DNA from: Taxillus chinensis
Taxonomy: Eukaryota; Streptophyta; Magnoliopsida; Santalales; Loranthaceae
DNA length: 64,000 nt
Direction: 5' to 3'
Assembly (NCBI GenBank): GCA_023512835.1
Contig: CM042087.1
Coordinates: forward strand, 21,457,260-21,521,259
This document shows, piece after piece, positions 52,703 through 63,399 of the stretch (positions are counted from its first letter, which is position 1; every line of letters starts with the position of its first letter). A program made the translations under genes and the position numbers. The notes under the pieces are model-generated. The model did not search any database. It was not told the origin of the DNA and saw only the letters and a program-made list of their open reading frames with translations.

Positions 52703-53929
52703 AATACACCACACTTGAACCATTGCTTGTCCTCAAGCAAAAACATACAAGCATGCAAAAATAAAATAAACACACAGTCAAACGGAAGAAAAATAAAATA
52801 ACAATCATGAGAGTTCCCTATTGTGCTCATCAAAGAAAATACACTCTCTATTCTACTTTATTTGAACTCACACGCTAGTCTAAACTCAATAAACTCACAC
52901 TCTATTCTAATAACTGATAGAACATAACATGAGCCAAAGAATTGAGCTCAACACTCTCAAATAAACAAAAACTCAGTTCAGCCAATGTGGCTTCACAAAT
53001 AAATAATCACACATAAACATCAAGCCAGTGTGGCTTTTATTCTGAATCCCTCTTTTTTTTTCTTTTTTTTTTTCTTTTTTTTGTTTTTTTTGTTGTAATA
53101 ATCTTACAAGGTTGCATTTTATGCTCTCCCTTGATGGATTATTCACTTTTTTTTTTCACATAACACATAAATAAGACTGATTTTTCTAATGCATACCCCT
53201 TTCAAAATGTGATGGGCTTTTTCACATTCTATATCACCGCCTTTTCCAATAATATCACACAATAAAAAAAATGCAAAGACAGTCACAATGACTTAGAGGT
53301 CTTGCATCCTAACTCCACACACCAAACACTGAGCACTAATAAGTAATCACATGCTTACTTGACTCCTACCATTAAATAACCAATGTTGAATGCAAGAAGA
53401 GTATCAAATCAAACTATTACCCAAAAACCATAAATGTCACTCAAGGGCTAAAAAGAAGCTGTTCTCATTTTTCAGTTCTTTTTCACTCAACTTTAAGGGT
53501 TACTTAGGTCTATCATAGCATTTCATGCTCAGCTAATATTTAAAACTCAGCTCCAAAAACATGGTGATATCATTCAAAAGATAAAGACATGATCAAACCA
53601 AATCAGAGCACATTTTAACTACTTTAACACCCTCATCACAACATGATACTAATGTGGCATAAAAATTAAATTTTGTAGGCCAAAATTGGATGCTTAATAT
53701 CCATGCCTCCACAAGCAAATCATTCAAGCAAACAACTCAAACAATCATGCAACTAAAAATAGTTTTTTTTTGTTTTTTGTTTTTTTGTTTATTATTAAAT
53801 GAAACATGCAATCACAACATAAAAGACAAGCAAGTGGCTCAAGTCACTCCCATACACCACACTTAAAATATGCTATGTCTGCATGGCATAAAAGAAGGAG
53901 TAGGAAAAACAGTTACCCCTGGTTTGGCA
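52703..53929 (-). other. Athila-B 3' untranslated region
   Basis: Matches 43918-45513 with deletions; polypurine end GGTGTATT next to the LTR, T-rich low complexity at 53048-53092 and 53764-53790. No gene. Confidence 0.8.
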
Positions 53930-56268
53930 CACTATAATAGTAGATGACATTGGCCACCATTCGTCGCACCTGAGCCACAAAGTCAGCCGACGTCTCGCCG
54001 CGCACTTCCCAATTTTCCTTCCCTTACAGAATACCCATCATGTAGTAGCAAGCAAAGATCCCACAGCTGAATTGGTCAGGCTGTTGGGGAATTTGCATTT
54101 CGTTGTAGTGAATAAGAGGGAGCTTGTCCGCCAACAAGCCTTCTTTGATCATCGCCACTTTCATTCGTTTGATGAACCCATGCACTAACTGTCTTTTCCG
54201 TCTAGCAAACCCTTCGCCTTGGCTTAGATCATATAGCACGGCATGTCCTACATCCAGATTCAAACGGACAAGTACATAGTGGCGGTCAATGTGCACCGGA
54301 ATCAGCACCTCATGCATACCATGCCAAGGGCGGTGCCCTTCATTCTCACCATTGATGCGTTGGCGCCACACCTCTTCGGACAAGGGTTGATTGAAAAGCT
54401 CACACAGCATGATGGAAGTGTACCGAGCTAAGGGGTAGTTATGAGGCTCGGCCTCCACTACATAGCGCATGGTCCCAAGAAGAGGTTTATCTCGTCGGCG
54501 TAGAGATATTCATTCTCGGAGATCCTCTTTAAGCTAAAAGGGGTGAAGATATCATTATCCCGTATAAAGCGAGCCCTCTGAACTGTGGAATTGATGAACT
54601 CTTCAAATGCTGCTTGGCACTCGTCAGATGATAAAGCTGGATTAATGATTAAATGGATAGGAGGGCCAAGAATATCTTCAAGTTCAGCAGGCATGTATGC
54701 ACCCCAAGAGACAGGAAGTATAACAGGCACCAGAGCCTGAGAATATGCAGGATCAGTAAAAGGCTGGAAGGGTAAATACCCTTCTGCTGGCGCTGTCTCC
54801 TCTTGAGGCTGGAAGGGTGAATACCCTGCTGCTGGCTCTGCCTCCTCTGGGTGATAGTGGGATGGCCGAGCTGAAGATTTTGGTTGAGGTGGATCCGCCT
54901 GGGATGGATAGGAATCTTCAGGGGATGGAGAGGGTTCTTTATCAGATATCTCCACTATAGGAGAACGTTTTGATGCTCTCCTCTTGCTCAAAGCCTTCCA
55001 GATTTTGCCTAGGAGGCCTTTAACTTCTTTGTTGTCCTTCCTTAGGGCTTCCACCTCGCGCTGGGTTCTGGCATTTGCCTCCCTGAGCTGCTGTGTTTCT
55101 TGCCTCCAAGCTTCGGTAGATGCAGTAGGAGGAGCTTCTGGGGCTTCCCATGCTCTAGGCGATGCATGAGCAGCTACATCTGGGGCCTCCCATGCTCTGG
55201 TTCAAGGTTGTGAAGTAGCTTGTTGGTCTCCAGAGATGAGAGCCATTAATTCTTCAAATTGGGCACTAGTGATGTGCCCATTAGTGACTGCCCAATTGAT
55301 GACCTCCACTTCGCTCACTACTTGCCCACTAATGCCTTGAAAGAAATTGAAAATATCTTCTTTGTATACATTAAACTGCATGTACATGGCAGTGAGTCTG
55401 TATAGAGCCTGCTTCCTTTGATCCAAATGAGGAGAGGTCTCCCTTTCAAAGTCCGTAGATCGCTCCACATGAACACTATGCCTAGCGGGCTGTGATGGAG
55501 GAGGAACATTGGTTGCCCAATGACCTCTGGTACTGACCCCCAAACCTCCTTCAGCATGCAATACTCTTAACACCCAGTGAGAAGGAAAAGTGATGCTCTC
55601 CATGGAGGGAAAATGCAAAGCAGGCATGCTTTGAAATATCACACACAAAAGTCTGCCATTTATCTGCTTGGATAAGTTTTTCTTCCACCATTTAAAAATG
55701 GTAGTGGCCCAATCCACATTTAGCATATGTTCAATGCTATACATGAACTCCAGGTGTGGCTTAGGCACATTATCTAGCCCAGTGTCCGAATCAATAAGCA
55801 TTTCCCTACCAGGTAAGCTAGGCATCTAAATTTTCCAACAAAACCATTCTTGGTATACTGCCTTCAACTTTGAAATTTTCTAGCATAATTGCATGCAGTA
55901 CCAAATTCTCCTAGGCTTAGCTGAGGGAAGCTATCACTAGGTACAGGGAGGTTAAAGCAATGTCTAATAATTTCAGGGGTAATTCTGATATAAATCCCTT
56001 GCACGACCCCTATCAGTTCATCCTCACTCCCAGAGACAGATGCATAGAATTCTTGTAGGGCAGAGTAGGAAATAGCTGGCTGGGTAGATACTAACCTTTG
56101 TAATCCCAGATTTTGAATTTTAAAAGCCACCACTCTAGCCCAGCCCAACTCTGAAGCCTCCAAAGCCTGCATATCAAGAGCATGCCCCAAGAGTATCTCC
56201 TCCTCAGGTTGGCTATCAGCACTAGGTGAGTGCACCTCCTCCTGGCCAGTCCTCCTTGTGCGCACCAT
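53930..56268 (-). pseudogene. Athila-B downstream ORF: plant-transposon-type domain plus Ulp1-like protease
   Basis: ATG 56268: MVRTRRTGQEEVHSPSADSQ, GVVQGIYIRITPEIIRHCFN; after breaks near 55860 and 55200, FNVYKEDIFNFFQGISGQVV and a helix with KVEALRKDNKEVKGLLGKI-type sense. Then come a Pro/Ser/Glu-rich linker (about 55000-54650), LSSDECQAAFEEFINSTVQR, and the protease part: DRHYVLVRLNL (His), HAVLYDLSQG (Asp), PQQPDQFSCGIFACYYMM (Gln and Cys). It is the longer form of the Athila-A protein. A TAG follows GIL near 54024 where Athila-A has a coding triplet, and at least three frame changes break it. Confidence 0.78.
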
Positions 56269-56379
56269 CTTTGGAATGAGAAAATAAGAGCAAAGAGCAG
56301 AAAACTGAAGAGCAAGAGAGCAAAAGAGCAGAGTTCCTCTAATACTCAGATCTGGATTGATTTTGGTGTGGAAGCCTTT

Positions 56380-56850
56380 GAAGATGGCCTCCCTTTATAT
56401 AGCGTGCAGAAGGAAAGATGCTCCAATTGGCGTGATACACGTGCCCCTAAATTTTCAGAGTGTTCTGACCAAAATAGCCCTTGCACGTGAATTGGTTGAA
56501 TTAGCGTGCAGGTCAGAATCGTCCCAAACTTTGGTGGTGGGTCCCCCTTGAACTGGCAAGCAATAGTCCCTTCTGCACGTGAATTGTGTGAAGCTTCTAG
56601 GAGGGCTAAAATCGGTATTTTGCATTTTTGGGCCTCCATATGACAGCTAGCAATTCGCGTGCAAGAGTAAACGTGATTCACATGGTTTTCATCTACCATT
56701 CCAGAAAGTTACAGCTCAAAAGGAGGTGCACGTGAAATGGGCAATTCACGTGCAAATTCACGTTCAGGCCCAAACTGGCCCAAATTTCTCCACTGAGTTC
56801 CTTATGCATTATGGACCATCTTCAAGTCTTGCACGTGAATTGGTTGAGCC
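56380..56850 (-). promoter_or_regulatory. Possible internal promoter with G-box hairpins, Athila-B
   Basis: CACGTG at 56438, 56484, 56576, 56729, 56747 and 56832, several in inverted pairs, precede a TATA box (CTATATAAAGG on minus, plus 56393-56402) lying about 126 bases upstream of the ATG at 56268. The 56850-57129 remainder of the spacer holds nothing else of note. Confidence 0.55.
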
Positions 56851-57129
56851 CATCTTCAAGCACTTTTGGGCTTCACTTGCTCCTTGCTCCTTGACTTTGA
56901 CTTTAAAAACAATTCCACAAGTTCAGGACCCAATAATTTGCTCATCCTGCAAATGGTTAGTTAAGAAAGAAGCAAAGTCTCCTGCACAATGGTTAGCTTG
57001 CAAACAAATTTATTGAATAAAACAAATAAAAGAAAATAACATAAAATAAAACATAGCAATAAACATTGGGTTGCCTCCCAACCAGCGCTTTATTTAAAGT
57101 CTGTAGCTAGACTTTCAATTATGATCATG

Positions 57130-58130
57130 CAATGGTGAAAGAGAGGGAATCAACTATCTCCCTCTGAGTTGAATCAAAGTATGGTTTCAATCTGTTGCCA
57201 TTCACCCAAAATTTCTTGCCATCTACTGACTTGGAGCTCAAAGCTCCCATATGGCTTCGTATCAACTATCACAAAAGGTCCCATCCACTTAGACCTTAAT
57301 TTTCCAGGAAATAACCTCAACCTTGTGTTAAATAGAAGAACTTTCTGTCCTAAGGTTATAGGTTTATTGTTGAGTTGCCTATCATGCCATTTCTTAGTTC
57401 TTTCGTTGTAGAATTTAGCACTATCATAGGCATCCAGTCTAAGCTCATCTAACTCAATTAATTGAGTCATCCTAAGCTCCTTGATCTCTTGTGGGTTAAA
57501 ATTCAACTTCTTCAAGGCCCAATGAGCCTTGTGTTCTAGTTCCACAGAAAAGTGACATGCCTTACCATATAGAATACGGTAAGGTGACATCCCAATGGGA
57601 GTTTTGTAAGCTGTCCTATATGCCCATAAGGCTTCATCAAGCCTTTGAGACCAATCTTTCCTATTGGCTCCAACAGTTTTCTCTAAAATGGCCTTAATCT
57701 CCCTGTTGGACACTTCTGCTTGTCCATTATCTTGTGGGTGGTAAGCTAAAGACTTCCTATGAGTGACACCATACTTGTTCAATAATTTGTCAAACAATTT
57801 GTTGCAGAAATGACTACCCTCATCACTGATTATAGCCCTTGGTGTCCCAAAACGGCTAAAGATGTTCCTAGTAAGGAAGTGAGTTACAACCCTAGCATCA
57901 TTCACTCTAGTAGGAATAGCTTCTACCCACTTAGACACGTAATCCACAGCAAGCAAAATGTATGAATACCCATCAGAATTGGGGAATGGCCCCATGAAGT
58001 CGATGCCCCAAATGTCAAAAATTTCAACTGGAAGGATTCCAGTTAAGGGCATCTCATTTTTCCTAGACAGACCACCTACCCTTTGACATCTATCACACTT
58101 TTTGATGTAGACATAGGTGTCTTTCACCAT
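57130..58130 (-). CDS. pol: Athila-B integrase
   Basis: An open frame of 318 codons (57174-58130): [20 protein letters not shown] (end of zinc finger), [20 protein letters not shown] (first Asp), [20 protein letters not shown] (second Asp), [20 protein letters not shown] (Glu), [20 protein letters not shown] and the C-terminal domain [21 protein letters not shown] is complete. A frame change near 57220 replaces the normal end, which can still be read as [20 protein letters not shown] to about 57130. Upstream a TAG (58155 area) separates it from the RNase H segment. Confidence 0.93.
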
Positions 58131-58151
58131 GTGAGGCCAATAAAAGCCACA

Positions 58152-58739
58152 CTACATGATCTTAGCCACAGTTCTTTGCACCCCAAAGTGGCCCCCATAA
58201 TGTGATGCATGACAATGATGTATTATGTCATCTACCTCCTCCTTAAGGACACACTTTCTAATGACTTGGTCAGGACACCTCCTATAAAGAATTGGGTCTT
58301 CCCAAATGAATTTCTTAGCATCCACTACCAATTTCTTTCTCTGGTGGTAGTCTAACTGCTTGGGTATGAACCCAGTGGCTAAATAATTTGCTATGTCGAC
58401 AAACCAAGGAAGATGATGCACCTCAAACAACTTCTCATCGGGAAAGTCATCTACAATGGGTAGAGACTTAGGTGCATTCTCCATACGGGAGAGGTGATCA
58501 GCCACAGAATTTAGGGCTCCCTTTGTGTCTCTAATTTCAAGGTCAAATTCCTGTAAGAGGAGAACCCATCTAATCAAGCGTGGCTTAGCTTCTTTTTTAG
58601 CAAACAAATATTTCAATGCAGCATGATCAGTATAAACAATGACTTTAGACCCCAAAAGGTAGGGTCTAAACTTGTTGCAGCCATAAACCACGGCTAGCAA
58701 CTCTTTCTCGGTGGTGGTATAGTTACGGTTGAGCATCAT
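58152..58739 (-). CDS. pol: Athila-B RNase H C-terminus and integrase zinc-finger start
   Basis: [60 protein letters not shown] and [12 protein letters not shown] are RNase [21 protein letters not shown] and [20 protein letters not shown] start integrase. It ends KIM-TAG where Athila-A reads KIMQCGFYW, a CAG to TAG change. RNase H catalytic Glu and Asp are kept here. Confidence 0.93.
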   Translation of the reverse strand: MMLNRNYTTTEKELLAVVYGCNKFRPYLLGSKVIVYTDHAALKYLFAKKEAKPRLIRWVLLLQEFDLEIRDTKGALNSVADHLSRMENAPKSLPIVDDFPDEKLFEVHHLPWFVDIANYLATGFIPKQLDYHQRKKLVVDAKKFIWEDPILYRRCPDQVIRKCVLKEEVDDIIHHCHASHYGGHFGVQRTVAKIM

Positions 58740-59292
58740 CTAAGGTCTTACTAGCATAGTAAATGACCCTAAACACCTTTTCTCGCCGTTGCCCTAAGAC
58801 TACCCCCACAAGATAATCACTCGCATCACACATTAGCTCAAAAGGTTGAGCCCAGTCAGTGTGACTATAACAGTGCGGTGACTAACTTACCCTTGAGGAT
58901 GTTGAAAGCTTCTAAGCAATCTGCATTAAACTCAAAGCTTGTGTCTTTTTCTAACAACCTACTCATGGGTTTTGCAATTTTTGAGAAGTCCTTAATGAAT
59001 CTCCTATAAAAGCCAGCATGGCCAAGGAAACTTCTCACTCCTTTTTCATTGGTTAGAGGTGGCGAGTCTCAATAGTGGAGATTTTTGCCTTGTCTACCTC
59101 CAAACCATGTGCGGACACCTTGTGCCCTAGAACTATCCCCTCAGTTACCATGAAATGGCATTTCTCCCAATTTAGGACTAGTTCCTTCTCCTCACATCTC
59201 TCTAAGACCACATCTAGATTTTTCAAGCACTTGTTGGTAGGAGGAACCAAACACCGAGAAGTCATCCATGAAGACCTCCATGATCTCCTCAA
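58740..59292 (-). pseudogene. pol: Athila-B RT C-terminus to RNase H start
   Basis: In pieces over three frames: VFMDDFSVFGSSYQQVL (active site, FMDD form) near 59260, CHFMVTEGIVLGHKVSAHGL, GVRSFLGHAGFYRRFIKDFS and FELMCDASDYLVGVVLGQRR. Two or more frame changes. Confidence 0.88.
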
Positions 59293-60491
59293 CCAAACCC
59301 TGAAAAATAGCCATCATACACCTTTGAAAGGTCGGGGGCATTACAAAGCCCAAATGGCATTCTCCTAAATGCAAATGTGCCAAAAGGGCACGTGAAGGTG
59401 GTCTTTTCTTGGTCCTCGGGCTTAATCATGATCTGATTATACCCGGAATAGCCATCTAAAAAGCAGTAGTGACTATAGCCAGCTAACCTATCCAACATTT
59501 GATCAATGAAAGGAAGAGGAAAATGATCCTTCCTAGTAGCCTTGTTCAGCTTTCTATAGTCAACACACACTCTCCACCCCGTCACAGTGCGAGATGGGAT
59601 CAATTCATTTTTCTCATTCTTAATCACGGTCATGCCCCCTTTCTTGGGCACAACATGCAATGGACTCACCCACTCACTATCAGAAATAGCATAAATTATA
59701 CCCGCGTTTTTCCATTTTAAAATTTCTTTTCTAACAACTTCTTTCATGGCAGGGTTTAATCTTCTTTGTCTCTCAGCAGTGGGTTTAAAATCATCATTCA
59801 TCAAAATTTTATGCATGCAAATCCCTGGACTAATACCCCTAATATCTTCAATGTTCCATCCTAGGGCCTTTTTGTGTTTCCTAAGGACTTCTAACAATTG
59901 AGTACACTCCACATCATTCAAATTAGAAGCAACAATGACAGGGAATTGATTTGTAGAGTCTAGAAATTCGTACCTTAGGTGTCCAGGCAGCTCCTTCAGT
60001 TCTGGAGCTAGAGGCACGTTATCTTCTTTCTCCTCCTCAGCTTGCTCCAAAGAGTTTGTAGTTTGCTCATCTTCCTCAGCTGTCAAGTACATCTCTTCAT
60101 CCTGTTGAGCTTCTATAAGCTGAAGGGCTCCATTATTGGTGGTGGTAATTTCTTCTGCCAAGTAGTCTTCCACCAATTCCTCAAGGTCTTCAACCCAAAG
60201 GCAATCCTCCTCCTTTTGACCTTGCAAAGCCTTCCCCATGTGGAAAACTAAGGTCTCCTCATTAATTCTTAGAGTTAGCTGCCCTTGAGCAACATCAATC
60301 AATGCACAACCCGTTCTGAGAAACGGTCTTCCAAGGAGTAGCTGAACTCCTCTATCTTCTTCCATCTCCAAAACTACAAAGTCCGCTGGAAATATGAAGG
60401 AACCCACTTTGACTAACACGTCTTCAATTATCCCTTCAGGCCTTCCAGTAGACCGGTCAGCAAACTGCGATGATATGGAAGTGGGCTTCAT
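59289..60491 (-). CDS. pol: Athila-B protease C-terminus and reverse transcriptase N-terminus
   Basis: 400 codons. KPTSISSQFADRSTGRPEGI and VQLLLGRPFLRTGCALIDVA are the end of the protease. An acidic linker follows (EEDEQTTNSLEQAEEEKEDN). RT begins with WNIEDIRGISPGICMHKI, ERQRRLNPAMKEVVRKEILK, WVSPLHVVPKKGGMTVIKNE, WRVCVDYRKLNKATRKDHFP, YCFLDGYSGYNQIMIKPEDQ and FRRMPFGLCNAP. The first active-site Asp region (FLDGYSGY) is intact. The frame ends by a shift just before the FMDD strand. Confidence 0.93.
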   Translation of the reverse strand: MKPTSISSQFADRSTGRPEGIIEDVLVKVGSFIFPADFVVLEMEEDRGVQLLLGRPFLRTGCALIDVAQGQLTLRINEETLVFHMGKALQGQKEEDCLWVEDLEELVEDYLAEEITTTNNGALQLIEAQQDEEMYLTAEEDEQTTNSLEQAEEEKEDNVPLAPELKELPGHLRYEFLDSTNQFPVIVASNLNDVECTQLLEVLRKHKKALGWNIEDIRGISPGICMHKILMNDDFKPTAERQRRLNPAMKEVVRKEILKWKNAGIIYAISDSEWVSPLHVVPKKGGMTVIKNEKNELIPSRTVTGWRVCVDYRKLNKATRKDHFPLPFIDQMLDRLAGYSHYCFLDGYSGYNQIMIKPEDQEKTTFTCPFGTFAFRRMPFGLCNAPDLSKVYDGYFSGFG

Positions 60492-60505
60492 GCCCTTAAG
60501 CCCAA
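60441..60505. repeat. 65-bp direct duplication, left copy (partner 62070-62134)
   Basis: CCTTCCAGTAGACCGG to CCCTTAAGCCCAA, two mismatches in 65 against 62070-62134. The copies bracket the foreign LTR piece exactly. Confidence 0.92.
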
Positions 60506-60517
60506 TGGCTTAAGGCC

Positions 60518-60718
60518 CACTTGCTGCAAAACCTATAGACACAAAAAGATACCAGGTAACACCGTACTAGCAAAATTACAAGAAAATAAAATTCCAGATC
60601 ACAAATAAACTTAAGCACCTAATGTCACTTAGTCCTAACAACGTTTGGCTTGCCTCCCCGGCAACGGCGCCAAAAACTTGACCCGTATAAATTGTGTCTA
60701 TAGGTTTTGCGGCAAGTG
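60518..60718. repeat. Inverted repeat enclosing the Athila-C PBS
   Basis: 60518-60542 is the reverse complement of 60694-60718 with 24 of 25 bases matching. The loop of about 150 bases contains the PBS and the LTR edge. Confidence 0.85.
60655..60672 (-). promoter_or_regulatory. Athila-C primer binding site, tRNA-Asp
   Basis: TGGCGCCGTTGCCGGGGA on the minus strand is a perfect 18-base complement of the plant tRNA-Asp 3' end, the known Athila primer. Confidence 0.93.
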
Positions 60719-62069
60719 CACTGGTCAAGTAATAAAATGGAGTATTAAGACTCCGGTTGTCGAACCACAGGGAGGTAGCTAATGCTGTTAAGCGGCAAGC
60801 ACTAAGCTAACAAGTTGATTTTATGTCCTGGACAATTGATGTTTGTTGTGCAAATATTTTGAACAAAAAGATATTAAATCAGAATGTTGGCAAGCGGTTG
60901 GTATAGACATCTAGGGTCACAATGTTTACCACCCAATCGATTGTACTAATCTGGTTATGGCTCTTGTTCTTGATTTATGTTCTAGTTCAAGTTCATGTTG
61001 ATTATCTCCTACCTATCTTACATTTGGTCCATGCTAAGATAGATTTAAGGCTTTTATCCCATTTGGTCCATGTGAATAAAAGTGATCAAGGTAGATAAAC
61101 AATCTAATAGTTGTAGACTTGGTCCATCATACAATATTAAATCTAATTCACTAGTGTTCCACCCTAGACAAGGGCTAAGATTACCTAATTATGCATAAAC
61201 TAGGCATTTCCATTCAAGCAAGTGAATTAAACAAGAACTGAATTCTATTTTATTGAACAACCATAACCAAACTGAATACAATTTATTGGGGGGCTACATT
61301 GCTCCCCTAGACTAATAAAACTACTCCATAATCATGACAAAAGCAATAACAATTTCAAGAAAGAACATGATTACAGTACCAGGACAATAAAGGAAGACCC
61401 CAAGATGAACCAGGACACCAGCCTCCAAAGACTCCGGCGTCTGCTGCCCAAACTCACTCCTTGCCAAGGACAATCCGATCTTTTAGCAATGGCTATAGCT
61501 CTTTTCAGAACTCAGATCAGATTCTCCCACTCAAGATGATTTACAATGCCTCCAAAGACCCCTATTTATAGGTTTTAGTGGGCCAAATTAGGGTTACAAA
61601 AGGTGTGCCCTAATTATAAATGTGGTCGCAGCCAAAACGACGTCGTTTTGGTTAGTGACACTAATCGACGTTCTAGGCGAAATAAAACTCAAACTACACC
61701 AAATTTGACCCCAGTTCTTTAGAGGAAAATGATTAAAACAACAAAATACATCATTTGGAGTGCCAAAATCCTTGCACGTGAGAATGCACGTGAGAAGACT
61801 TTTCACGTGCACCTTGATTTTGCCTTCATTTTGCTTCCATCTTCTTCCTATAGCTTCCTTGTGAGTTGATGGAGTGATCTAGCCAAAGTGTGTGGGAAAA
61901 AGTTGCTCCAAAACCTGCCAAAAACACTTAAAAAGTACCACTATACACCAAACAGGGTCTTCCTAGGGGTTAAAGCAAATATGTCAAAAATAACATGCAA
62001 ATAGGTACAAAACATACTCTAAAACACCCTATATAAGGCATAGGATAACGGCATAAACGCACGTTATCA
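60679..62069 (-). repeat. Athila-C 5' LTR
   Basis: Sense start TGATAACGTGCGTTTATGCC; sense end GGTCA next to the PBS. In sense order: three CACGTG (61804, 61787, 61775), a perfect 20-base palindrome centred on ACGT (61632-61651), and a TATA (plus CCTATTTATAGG, 61561-61572). Confidence 0.9.
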
Positions 62070-62957
62070 CCTTCCAATAGACCGGTCAGCAAACTGCAAT
62101 GATATGGAAGTGGGCTTCATGCCCTTAAGCCCAAGCTGCTTGTACAAAGCAAAGGAAATCAAATTGATGCTGGCCCCTAAATCACATAAGGCCTGCTGTT
62201 GCGGTGCATTGCCAATCACACAAGGGAGATTAAAACTGCCCGGATCTTTGTGCTTGATGGGCAAACTCTGTTGAACAACACTGCTCACCTCGTTAGTGAC
62301 TGCCACTGTCTTATGATCCTCATATTTCCTCTTCTTTGTCACAAAATCTTTGATGTATTTTCTGTACCTAGGCATCTGCTCCAAGATTTTCACAAATGGA
62401 ATGTTAATCTCAAGCTTCTTGAATAAACTCAGGAAGCGCTCATACTCTTCCTCAACCCTCTGGTTCCTCAGCCTCTGAGGAAATGGCATGGTAGGCCTGA
62501 GCTCTTGCCTTGGTTCTTCAACTATTCTATCTTGACTCAGCTGTTGGTCCTTCTTTTCTTGCACTCTTTCTTCTTCTTTATCTGATTTTCCTTGGTCTTC
62601 AGCTTCCAAGGGTCTGCTTTGTTCTTCTGGAATTGGCCTTTTCTTAGGCTCTTCAGCTTCCTTCAATGCTTTCCCACTCCTTAGAGTGATAGCCTTGCAA
62701 CTCTCCTTGGGGTTCACCTCGGTGTCACTTGGAAAAGTGTTGGTGGACACCCTTTGATTAGCATTCTGTGCCATACTCACAAGTAACTTTTCCATATTCT
62801 TAATTGAAGATTCCATACTGCCTACCCTTTCCTTCAAATCACCCACCTCTCTTCTAGCTGTCTCATCCTCATGCTGATATGTTCTTCTTTGCCGCTCGAG
62901 GCCGAGGCCGCCGTTGCTCGAATCTAGGAGGTGGATGTAAGAAATTATCAGTAGCAT
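62070..62957 (-). CDS. gag: Athila-B Gag C-terminus and protease
   Basis: Open frame with a heptad-like helix (VGDLKERVGSMESSIKNMEK), CKAITLRSGKALKEAEEPKK, a highly charged stretch, FPQRLRNQRVEEEYERFLSL, FKKLEINIPFVKILEQMPRY and the protease active site ALCDLGASINLISFALYKQL (DLGAS, usual for Athila). It is cut inside MKPTSIS-LQFADRS by the Athila-C fragment; the remainder is at 59289-60505. Start and order fit a gag-pro polyprotein continuing from 63399. Confidence 0.92.
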
Positions 62958-63399
62958 ACGGATTTTGCTTCATCCCTGGAGGCACATATTTATACCTGAG
63001 CTGATGTATCTCCCCCTCGGTTCCGATTCTTCCGATATCCCCGAGCTTGTTGTTGGTTCCGATTGTACCCTTGTCCTTGTTGGTGAGGATAATATTGCCG
63101 CTTCTGGTACAAGCCTTTCCCTCCAATATAATTTGCATCTTCAGCTCCACTCCATCCTTGCTCGGCCACGGTGAGGCGTGTTGGGATCCTCCAACTTTAA
63201 GAGCCAACACTTCCATGCTTTTCGCTAGGGCTTGAATCTGTGCTTGCATATCATTGGAAGAATTATCAACTGAAGCTATCTTCTCCCTTGGCTTTGAAGT
63301 ACGCACATTAGACCACTGCCAATCGGCTAATGACCCTCTCCAAGAGCTCTGCTCTGCGTCAGGCTCTAGATTCATCAAGCATCCTCCAAGAAGCTGCAT
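62869..63399 (-). CDS. gag: Athila-B Gag, middle part
   Basis: Reads QAQIQALAKSMEVLALKVGG with a coiled-coil look, YKYVPPGMKQNPYATDNFL and PPPRFEQRRPRP. Frame changes connect it to 63359-64000 upstream and 62070-62957 downstream. No zinc knuckle was found in this Gag. Confidence 0.8.
   Translation of the reverse strand: MQLLGGCLMNLEPDAEQSSWRGSLADWQWSNVRTSKPREKIASVDNSSNDMQAQIQALAKSMEVLALKVGGSQHASPWPSKDGVELKMQIILEGKACTRSGNIILTNKDKGTIGTNNKLGDIGRIGTEGEIHQLRYKYVPPGMKQNPYATDNFLHPPPRFEQRRPRPRAAKKNISA

Larger units (their letters stand above)
60506..62069 (-). mobile_element. Foreign Athila fragment: LTR, PBS and short leader (Athila-C)
   Basis: In sense: LTR 62069-60679, PBS, about 150 bases of leader, then an abrupt return to Athila-B pol. 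The LTR belongs to another Athila family than 51204-52702. Its sense end abuts the PBS, so it is a 5' LTR. Confidence 0.85.

Noticed and set aside
60655..60672. tRNA-Asp-like 18-mer as part of a tRNA gene
   Set aside because: Only the 3' end complement is present at LTR edge; no tRNA body.
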